Shown here: positions 32,940 to 41,729 of the stretch, piece by piece
How the letters are laid out: each line of letters starts with the position of its first letter
How positions within the stretch are numbered: position 1 is the first letter of the stretch
NCBI GenBank assembly: GCA_948144175.1
Contig: CANXME010000875.1
Coordinates: 897,501 to 961,500 of the forward strand
Direction: 5' to 3'
Source: Closterium sp. NIES-65
Taxonomy: Eukaryota > Streptophyta > Zygnematophyceae > Desmidiales > Closteriaceae
DNA: 64,000 nucleotides
The notes under the pieces: generated by a model
The model's database searches: none
The model's input: the letters and a program-made list of their open reading frames with translations, nothing else
What the model was told of the DNA's origin: nothing
Made by a program: the position numbers and the translations under genes

Positions 32940-33600
32940 CCCTCCCGTCACGTCCCCGGCCCTTAACGGCCCGTCGCGCTCTCTTACGGCCCCGTAGCGG
33001 CCCCTCTCACGGCCCCTCATGGCCCCTCTCATGGCCCTTCGCGGCCCCTTCAGGCCCCTCGCGGCCCCTTCGTGGCCCCTTGCGGCCCCTTCGCGGCTCC
33101 GTCGCCGCCCTTCGAGGCCCTTTGCGGCCCCTTCTCGGCCTAGTCGCCGCCCTTTACAGCCCCTCACGGCCCCTTCTCGGCCCCGTCGCCGCCCTTCGCG
33201 GCGCCTCATGGCCCCGTCTCAGCCCCGTCGCCACCCTTCGCGGCCCCTCACAGTCCCGTCTCGGCCCTGTCGCCGCCCTTCGCGGCCCGTCATGGTCTTT
33301 CATGGCCCTTATGCCGCCCTTACTGGCCCTTTCTCGGCTCCTCCGCGAACAGCAGCAGCCGCAGCCAGCAGCAGCCACCGCCGCCGATAGCAGCAGCCGA
33401 CAGCAGCAGACGCTGCCGACAGCAGCGGCGGCCGCCGACAACAGCAGCCGCCGCCGCCGACCGCAGCAGCCGCCGCCGCCGCTGCCGTGACAGCCGCCGC
33501 CGCCGCCACTGCCCGGGCCATAGCCGCCACTACCGTGACCGCCGCCATCGCCGTTGCTGAGGCCGCAACCGCCGCCGCCGCCGACATCAAGAGCCGGTGC
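32940..33600 (+). repeat. Leader repeats of copia E
   Basis: CGGCCCCTTCGCGGCCC-type units are followed by CAGCAGCCGCCGCCG triplet-rich sequence up to about 33590. Confidence 0.8.
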
Positions 33601-33736
33601 CGTCATCACGGCCATGTCCCTGCCGACGCGCCTCGGCCCTGCCCCACCACTTGCGGGCCCCTACCCACCCGCCCTGGTAAGAGCACCGCCGAGCCGCGCC
33701 TGCTGCTACTGCAACTAGCCTGCTGCTGCTGCTGTC

Positions 33737-35551
33737 ATGGCTACTCCTGGCGTTCTCACCTTTGATGCTGAGGGTCGGACTGTCGACTTTGATGTCTGGG
33801 TCGATGATCTGCAACTGTTCCTGCAGTGCGATAGGAAAGACGGTCTCTCACAATTCAATCTCACGTCTACCGCCTCTCCTGCCCCTACTGCCGATGCTGA
33901 CAGCACTGTTTGCTCACAGTGGGCCACACGCGATGCTGCTGCCCGTCTTGCTGTGCGTAGTCACTTGCCGTCCGCTGAGCGCGCGCACTTTAATCAGTAC
34001 AAGAGCACTAAGACCTTGTACGACGCTGTAGTTGCAACTACTCTTCCCTTGCCACTGCTGCCCTTAGCCGCCTCATGCTATCGTACCTGTTCCCTGACCT
34101 CGCCGCCTTTCCCACTGTCGCTGACCTCATTACGCACCTTTGCACTAGTGCCACCCGCTACCGCGCTGCGCTTCCTGCTGAATTCTGCGTCAGGAACCCC
34201 CCCCCCCCCCCCATGTACATCACCCTCTACTACATAGTCACCCGGCTCCCTGACTCCCTTCGTTGGGTCAGGGACCACTTCCTCTCTGTTTGCCCCACCA
34301 CACTCACCGTTGACCTCCTCAAGGAGCGCCTCCTAGCAGCTGAGAAGAGTATAGTTGCTGTAGGAGCCTCTCAAGGTGACCCTCGTACCCCCTTCTTTGA
34401 GGGGTGCTCCCCCTCCCCACTTTTGCCCTCTGTTGCCTCTGCTGCTGCCGTCGACTTCGTTGGCACTGAGTCGGTCGGCGCTGCGTGTGCCCCTAGCGGG
34501 AGATGCCATACCAGCAAGGGCAAGAGGGGCAAGGGCGCTGGAGGGGCTGGCGGGGGCGGTGGAGGTGGCGGTGGAGGCGATGGAGGGAGTGGGGGTGGCG
34601 GTGGGAGTGGTGGCGGGGGTGGGGGCTTCGGTGGCAGCGGTGGAGGCGGAGGCGGCGGCAGCGGTGGCGGTGGGAGCAGAGGAGGAGGCGGTGGCGACGG
34701 TGGCGGAGGTGGCGGCGGCGGAGGTGGAGCTAGTCGGGGTGGCTCTGCGCAGCGGGGCGGTTCCGGTGGCGGTCAGTGCCAGCAGCAGCAGCGCACTCGT
34801 GAGACCCCGCCCCCCAAGCAGCTTCGTGAGTGGTACGATTCGCGTCAGCGGGGTGGGGGTGCTGGTCCTGGAGCCTTGCGGTGGTCCGCACGCCACCCAG
34901 CGCTGCTTCGGCCGCTAGACAGACGCTTGGCGTCTCTAGTTCCTTGACGCCACTGAGATCCCCTGCTGGGGCGAGCTGCTTAGGTCCGGGGTTGCTATCT
35001 TTGATCTGGATTATGATGCTATTCTTGCTGCCATGTATGTTGTGTCTACTAGTGATGAGGGTGACTATTACCTGTGTGTTCCGCATGACCCGGGCATTGA
35101 GACTGGTGCTCTGGGTGCTGGTGAGGCTGTTGCTCTAGGTGCTAGTGCGTCTGCTACCCCAGGTGCTGGTGAGTCTGCTCTCTCAAGTACCACGTCGGCT
35201 CAGGCCTTCCACACCTTCACCCTTGACTGGGGTGCTTCTCGTTCCTTCTTTCGAGACCACATCACGCTTACGCCGCTTAGTCGGCCAGTTGCGGTCTCCC
35301 TGGCGGACCCCTCTGGGGGTCCTGTCCTTGCCCACTTCTCCACTGTCTTACCGTGTTCGGCGGCCCCCTCTGGCACCCTGTCAAGTCTCTACCTCCCCTC
35401 GTTCTCTACGAACTTGGTGAGTGGTGCTAATCTACAGGATGGGGGGGTTGACCAGCTCACTCCTGCGAGTCAGCGGGTGACCCACTGTACGTGTGCTCGG
35501 ATGGGCCGACACTTGGCCACGTTTACCCGTCAGCCGAGGTCGAGCCTGTAG
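33737..35551 (+). pseudogene. Copia E Gag and protease
   Basis: Starts MATPGVLTFDAEGR. A two-base loss near 34035 shifts frame. The next ORF (34075-34947) reads through a 16-base C run in phase into a poly-Gly tract and PPKQLREWYDSRQRGG. The later ORF (35033-35551) has the Ala/Gly repeats and a protease core LDWGASRSFFRD, in which the Ser next to the catalytic Asp is Trp. Confidence 0.85.
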
Positions 35552-35875
35552 ACACTGACTACTAAGTCTCCTCCGGTTGCTGAGTCTGGTCAGGTAGCTG
35601 CGTCGGGTCAGGTGTTTGCTACAGCATCCAGGTCTGGTCCTGAGTCTCCTCCCTGCTCGTGTCGTCTCCTGTCCCACCGGACTCTCCTCTAGCACCACCA
35701 CCTTGGTCACCCCTCCCTGCCTCGTCTCCGAGGCATGGCCTCCCGTTACCTTGTCTCTGGTCTCCCCCGGTCCCTCCCTCCCCTCCCTTTGGGGCCTACC
35801 CCTACCTGCATTCCCTGCGTCAAGGGCCGGCAGCGCGCCGCTCCTCACTCCTCCGAGTTTCCTCCGACAGAGGCT

Positions 35876-36887
35876 GTTGTGCCAACACATTATAGTGGCA
35901 CGGTCATCGCACTCCCATTCGGCCTACAAGCCTTCTCAGCTTCTGGAATTTTGTGGGGAGGTTTTTCAACATTTGTTCTTCAAACTCTCAAAGTTTCAGA
36001 GTTTTTGAAGCAGTTACCAAGGCATGACAACATTTTATGTTTCAAGACTTATGGCATCCCGGAAGTGTGTGTTACTCCTTTTTTGTAACACCCGAGTTCA
36101 CCATTTCAGCTGCTGACTCGTCTACCGTGCTCTGATTGGTCTAACCTTCCGTCTGACAGTTCTTTGCCCTGCTGTGCAGGTGGTCACAAAGTTTCAGAAC
36201 GATCCAAAATCTGAGCATTGCGTGACAGCTTCCGAAATTCACTGTTCCGTAGTCATGGTGCACTGTTGGCAGCATTTCCCTTGCCACCCTTTCATTGTTG
36301 TCATGCCAATGGTGCAGGGACAGAGAATGAGACAAGAAGTACAGGTGGTCAAGTGAAACTCTACAAACCTCCTTTTGAGAAGTGTGGTCTTCCTGGAAGC
36401 AGCTTGCAAGAGGGTGCAAGTGGGAAGACAAGCTGACTCATGCTGGCTTGACTCACTATTGGTAGCCTTGAGTACAGCTCTGAACATCCATGTGTGGTTG
36501 GATTTGCTGACCTAGCTAGGACGCTTCCCATCCTTCTCTAGCCTTTGTCCCCTAGGACTCAGCCTTCTCTGAGTTCCCAGGATGACCTAACCCTTATGAG
36601 TCCCCTAGGCAATGTTGTACTCACCTCTTCCTTGCATCAAGGAGAATACACGTTTTTCAGCCGAGCTTACGTTTTCATTCACAGCTTAGTGCATACACCT
36701 CTGGTGAAAGCAAGCAATACACCGTTGGAAAGCAGCCATGTAAGGCTAAATTCTGCACAAGTTTCAGCTTCATGTGTTATCGGATCTGATCGTGACGGCG
36801 TTTTGAACAGAGGCGGTTCGAAGACGTCAGATTCTGCTTAGGCGGTTTTATGGGCATCCGTGACCTCTAAGTGGACTCTTGATTATA
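35876..36887. mobile_element. 1,012-bp insertion with 9-bp target duplication
   Basis: acagaggct occurs exactly at 35867-35875 and 36888-36896. Removing the insert and one copy restores the conserved integrase sequence found in B, C and G. No ORF resembles a transposase and the GC content is lower than in copia E. The 9-bp duplication fits the MULE class. The termini are only weakly complementary, so the class remains inferred. Confidence 0.85.
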
Positions 36888-38617
36888 ACAGAGGCTCCAA
36901 TGCAGACTCTTCACATGGACGTGTGGGGCCCTGCCCGCATCCGTGGCCAGGGTTATGAGCGTTACTTCCTGTTGGTGGTTGACGACTACTCGCGTTACAT
37001 CACGGTTTTCCCCTTGCGCAGCAAGGGTGACGTCACTGAGCTGTTGATCGACTGGATCCGCGCAGCTCGTCTCTAGCTCAGAGAGAGTTTCGGCTCGGAC
37101 TTTCCTGTTCTGCGTCTGCACTCGAACAGAGGCGGAGAGTTTTCCTCTGGCCTTCTGGGAGCCTTCCGTCGTGCACAGGGCATCCGGCAGACGTTCACGC
37201 TTTCGGCCTCTCCACAGCAAAATGGGATTGCTGAGCGTCGCATTGGCATGGTCATGGATGTTGCTCGTACGTCCATGATTCATGCGGCTTCCCCCCATTT
37301 TCTGTGGCCGTTCGCGGTTCCGTACGTGGCGCATCTGATCAACCTTCAGCCCCGAGTCTCCTTGCGGAAGACGTCCCCTACTCTGCGGTGGACAGGGAAG
37401 GTTGGCGGTGAGTCTGCGTTTCGTGTCTGGGGATCTCGGGCTTTTGTCCGCGACTTGTCTGCGGACAAGCTGTCCCCCCGTGCTGTTCCCTGCGTCTTCC
37501 TTGGCTTCCCCCCTGATGCGCCTGGTTGGCAGTTTTACCACCCCACCTTGCGCCGTGTTCTGTCCTCCCAGGATGTCACGTTTGATGAGTCGGTTCCTTA
37601 CTACCGTCTCTTCCCCTACCGCACTTCGCCCCTCCCCCCGCCGCCGCTCTTCCTCGCACCAGTTCCCCCCCCGGTAGACCCCCTTCCCCCTCAGGGTCCC
37701 GCCCCCTCGGGTGTGTCCCAGGTAGATGCAGTCGAGCCTCTCGAGGTAGCTGATCACTCTGGTGCTCCTCGGGGTGCTGAGCCTGCAGGTGCGGGGCCTG
37801 GGGGTGCTGAAACTGGAGGTGCTGGGTCTGGGGGTGCTTAGCCTGGGGGTGTGGAGCCTGACGGTGCTGGGCCTACTCGTGTGGAGTCTGGCGGTGCTGG
37901 GTCTAGGGGTCCCTCGGGTGCTTCATCCAAGCGGGAGCTCCCCTCTCCTCAGGAGTTGCGCGAGTGGTTTGCTTGGCGCTGGAGCCGTGCTGGTGGCGCT
38001 TGCGATTCTGCTGCTACTGAGGGTGTTGGTGCCACGGGTTCCGGAGGTGCTCGTACTGGAGGTACTGGAGCTGCTGGGCGTGGTGTAAGGAGCTCTTGGT
38101 GGTGCTGGAGCTGCTGGTGGAGCTTCTAGAGAAGGTGCTGCTGGAGGTGCTGGAGAAGGTGCTGCTGGAGGTGCTGGAGCTGTGGCTGTTGAGTCTTCTG
38201 GTGGTCCGGCTAGAGCTAGAGCTGCTCGGGGTGTTGGCGCTGGAGGTGCTGCTGGCGCTGGTGCTTCTGAGGGTGCTGGGGTTGGCGGTGCTGCAGCAAG
38301 GGGTACTACTGGTGCTGGTGCTGCCGCTGGGGGTGATGGTGCAGTCTCTGCTGGCTCTGGAGGCGCTGCGCGGCCACGGCCGTACTTCGTTCCGCTCCTT
38401 GAGCAGGTTCTTCGTCTCCCGCCTCTGCTGGTCCTGCTCCTTCCTTAGAGTGTCCGCCACTTGTCCAGTCTTAGTCGCAGTTACAGCCCGCCTCCCCACT
38501 GCCTGCTCCCTCTACCTACACCGGTCCTACTGGAGGTCTTGCTGAGCGTCATGCGCCTGCGTCTCATCCTGCATCGCCTATTCGTGCTGCTTGCTCTCAT
38601 AGTCGTGATCCGCGTCC
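36888..38617 (+). pseudogene. Copia E integrase and linker
   Basis: LQTLHMDVWGP and LVVDDYSRY are present, then a TAG at 37075. The second catalytic Asp is changed (HSNRGGEF instead of HSDRGGEF), while PQQNGIAERR is kept. The linker carries GGAEPGGA-type repeats (about 37760-37880) and SPQELREWFAWRW. The reading breaks at 38617 where F inserted. Confidence 0.87.
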
Positions 38618-39047
38618 TGTCACAGAATTCACCGAGGGAAGTTGCAATTCATTCTGTTAACGCTAATAAGGTGCAATGTGATGCGCTGTAGCATATGGAG
38701 CAGGGTGTAGAATGTTATTTGAATTGTAAGCAGGTTGGTGGGCAGCAAGGGGAGTGACGCGAAGTTGGTGGCCTAGGGACCAGCGAGGCGCGCAAGAAGT
38801 GAACCCAAGAGCCTCGAGCAACTAGGAAATCACTCTGGCCAATACCAAGCTGGGGCGGCCCGAACTCAACCAGAACTCAGAGACATGGGCGACTTGGCCG
38901 AGGGTAGATTTATAGCCTAGAGAAATATCACTCGATTAGTTCTCTCGTTTGTTTACTCTCTATAGTGGATGAAGTTGCTGCTCTAAGCTTTCTAAGCCAG
39001 GTGACGAGGCCACTCAGACTAGCCAAGTGTGGGGGACAGATTCCTCA
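38618..39047 (+). repeat. 5' LTR of F (430 bp)
   Basis: Starts TGTCACAGAATTCACCG and ends GATTCCTCA. The next bases (caaacgagagaag) do not resemble the Met-tRNA site used by the copia elements, so the primer tRNA is unknown. Confidence 0.9.
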
Positions 39048-39071
39048 CAAACGAGAGAAGAAACGCGCAGT

Positions 39072-41729
39072 ATGGACTGCGACAAGCATCGATGGGCTAG
39101 GACCTACAGTCGACGGGGTCCTGAAGTGCAGCGGAGAATGCGCTCACGAGAGCGCGGGAGATCGCCAGTACGCTCGCCGCGTACGGAAGCATACCGCGCG
39201 GATCGGGTAATGCTTGTAAGGAATCGGCGCGCGGAAGGTGAGCCTGGACGTTTTGCGGAGTCAGTTCCCAGATCACTAACCACGCGAAGCGATCCTTGGA
39301 ATCTGCCGAGTCGCAGCGAGGGCGTCCAGCGCCTCGAGGAGGCTGATGTGCGCGACCAGTTAGAGTCGTCAAGCGAGGACGACGGGGTCGACGATGACGA
39401 TGTCCCAATTGCGCGGGACGGCGTGAAGGAACCTGAGGAGGGAGAGGCCGTGGATGCGGAGGAGCATGAGGACGGAGAAATGGGCCAGAAGGGAGAAGGG
39501 ACGGAGCGCGACGCGATGGATCCAGCACGTGAGAACGGAGGAGAGCCTCGCGCGCGCGCGGAAGCAGATCGCTTTTCAGTCGGACGTGGTGAAGGTGTCC
39601 GCCACCAGCGCGAGCAGGCAGGGGCGTACTGTTCGCCTGACCCGCGTGAAAGGTACGGGAGGAGGAGACGAAGGGCGATGGGCATGCGAAGGTCGCCAGA
39701 GCCGTATGAGGAAGGGGATCACCATGAGAGAGATGCGCGAAGCGAACGAGAAAAGGGGGGAAGGTCGCGCGCGGACGCGGATGATCGACAGCAGAGAGGA
39801 GATGAGCATCGTGAGGAGAGGAGAGGATTATCGCGAGGAAAGTCAGAGGCAGAAAAGACACCTGAGGATGGGGTAAGAAGGAGGAAAGAAGAGGAGGAAC
39901 AAACATATGAGAGGCGGCGCCAGGAACGAGAAATCGAGACTGAGTCTGAGAGCGAAGAGGAGTATGACCGGGCCCGTCGCATGTATGGTAAGCAAAACCA
40001 GCGCAAGAACGGAGAATCACCTGAGGCAAGGGGTCAACGCAAGGAAAGGCGAGAAGAGAGCCGCGCGAAGGCCAGCGAGAAGCGTAGCCCGTGCCCGAGA
40101 TGGCAGGGAAGGTCTGAGCGTGTGAGGGAAGGCTCGAGGGGAGCAAGAGCTGCGAGGGAAGGCATAGAGCGTGCGTTGTACGGAGGGAGCACAAAGAGCA
40201 AGCGATCAGGAGCAAGGGGCAGGGAGTACGGCCATCCGGCAGGAGAGGAGTCAGGGACGTGGGAGACGGGGAGATGGAGTGCGGCAGCAATGCCACGGGT
40301 GGAAGTGCCGGTGAGGTTCACAGGAGGCATAGGAACAGGGAGCAACCTGAGGAACTACCTTATGCAGATAGGTAACGTGAAGTACCGCTGTGACCGTAGC
40401 GGAATGGACCCGATCGAGTTCTTCTTAAGTTTGCCTAACACCTTGGGAGGGGAGGCAGAGACGCTGTACCGCATGAAAATGAAGGAGTGGCTGAGAAGGG
40501 CGGAGGAGGATGATGAGGACCCCACGATATTGTTCCTGGAGCGCCTTCGGAAGCAGTTCCCGGGGCATACGACGGAAAGGATTAGGGAGTTTCAGGAGTT
40601 CAGACGGGGGAAAACAAAGTCACTGTTTACCTATTACGGGAGATTGATGAACCTGGCAGAAGATGTCGTATGCACGGACAGCAGCATGCTCATAAGTAAG
40701 TTCCTGGGGGGACTGGACAAGGGGTTGAGCGGGGGGCTGAGAATGCGAGTCTATGAGCTAGGGGCGGAGGCCACACTAGAGGAGGTGTTTGAGCTGGCGG
40801 AAAAGGTGGAACTGGTGCAGCGGCGGTATGAGGCCTACCTGCCAAAAGCGGCAGAAGAAAGAAAACCTACCTGGGCAGCAGCAATGATACCCGAAGAGGG
40901 GACAAGGGAGGAGAATCGGCAGGAGAGAAGGGTGGACACCCGCACCTGCCACAGGTGTGGGCAACAAGGGCATGTAAAGAGGGACTGCAAGAATTGTGAC
41001 ACATGTGGCAAGCCTGGGCACCGCCGGAGGGAATGCCCGGACGCGCCCAAGTGTGAGGTGTGTGGGAAACAGGGACATCAGGCAAAGGACTGCTATCAAA
41101 GGACAGGTGGGCCAAAGAGGTCATCCGAGGACATAGAGAAGCAGATTGGTAGGCTGCAGGCACAGTTGCGGGACATGGGAGGGAAGAAGGAGAGGGAGGC
41201 GGGAATGTATGCAAGAGAGGAGGAAGAAGATGGGGAGGAGGAGGAGCAAAAACTGGAGTGGTCATTTGCGGTGCTGCGGAGCAGAGAGGAGTTAGGGTTA
41301 CGAAGCGGAGGGATGGACGAACGCAAAGAGCAGGTGATGAAGGAACGCCGCAGACCTGAGCAGAAGATAGCAAGGACAGAGGGGCAGGCAGGGACAGCCC
41401 ACCGCCACCCCAAGGACAGACTGGCCAGCCAGACGACAGTGTTGGTAGTTGAAGCAGGGGCCGTAACAGTAGGGGGAGAACGAGTGGGAACAACAATCAT
41501 AGATACAGGGGCACAAAGCGTGATGCTGGGAAGGAAGATAGCACAAAAGCTGGGACTGACAGGGCCAGGCCAGTACGTTAAAAAGGGGATGCTGGTGATG
41601 ACAGCAGAGGGAGGGGCCGAAGTGGATGCCAAGCACAAAAACACCTGTGGAGATAGTGCTGCTGCCAGGACAAGAAGGGGAGACAAGGATCAAGGTGCAG
41701 TGCGGCATCTCGGACTCAGAAGATTTTGA
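39072..41729 (+). CDS. F Gag and start of protease
   Basis: The ATG at 39072 is preferred because the upstream ATG at 39027 lies inside the LTR. About 400 residues of Arg/Glu/Asp/Ser-rich, probably disordered sequence come first. The Gag core follows (about 40300-40860, FTGGIGTGSNLRNYL, LERLRKQFPGH). Three CX2CX4HX4C zinc knuckles (CHRCGQQGHVKRDC, CDTCGKPGHRRREC, CEVCGKQGHQAKDC) lie at about 40945-41095, and the protease active site IIDTGAQS at 41502. Homology moves to the next frame near 41626, inside the protease, so the last 34 codons are out of frame. That is a one-base change: a +1 shift signal, or more simply a lesion in this copy. Confidence 0.9.
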   Translation: MDCDKHRWARTYSRRGPEVQRRMRSRERGRSPVRSPRTEAYRADRVMLVRNRRAEGEPGRFAESVPRSLTTRSDPWNLPSRSEGVQRLEEADVRDQLESSSEDDGVDDDDVPIARDGVKEPEEGEAVDAEEHEDGEMGQKGEGTERDAMDPARENGGEPRARAEADRFSVGRGEGVRHQREQAGAYCSPDPRERYGRRRRRAMGMRRSPEPYEEGDHHERDARSEREKGGRSRADADDRQQRGDEHREERRGLSRGKSEAEKTPEDGVRRRKEEEEQTYERRRQEREIETESESEEEYDRARRMYGKQNQRKNGESPEARGQRKERREESRAKASEKRSPCPRWQGRSERVREGSRGARAAREGIERALYGGSTKSKRSGARGREYGHPAGEESGTWETGRWSAAAMPRVEVPVRFTGGIGTGSNLRNYLMQIGNVKYRCDRSGMDPIEFFLSLPNTLGGEAETLYRMKMKEWLRRAEEDDEDPTILFLERLRKQFPGHTTERIREFQEFRRGKTKSLFTYYGRLMNLAEDVVCTDSSMLISKFLGGLDKGLSGGLRMRVYELGAEATLEEVFELAEKVELVQRRYEAYLPKAAEERKPTWAAAMIPEEGTREENRQERRVDTRTCHRCGQQGHVKRDCKNCDTCGKPGHRRRECPDAPKCEVCGKQGHQAKDCYQRTGGPKRSSEDIEKQIGRLQAQLRDMGGKKEREAGMYAREEEEDGEEEEQKLEWSFAVLRSREELGLRSGGMDERKEQVMKERRRPEQKIARTEGQAGTAHRHPKDRLASQTTVLVVEAGAVTVGGERVGTTIIDTGAQSVMLGRKIAQKLGLTGPGQYVKKGMLVMTAEGGAEVDAKHKNTCGDSAAARTRRGDKDQGAVRHLGLRRF

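Noticed and set aside
36085-36100. TGTAACACCCGAG as the start of an LTR inside the 1,012-bp insert
   Set aside because: No partner copy and no primer site follows; the 9-bp duplication bounds a different unit.
39097-40296. 399-codon minus-strand ORF over F Gag
   Set aside because: Shadow of the highly charged Gag N-terminus; the sense strand has the Gag core and zinc knuckles.
41610-41660. Programmed -1 frameshift on an A/C-rich slippery site in F
   Set aside because: The downstream frame is +1, the heptamer C-AAA-AAC is not a proper slippery site, and the break is inside the protease domain.
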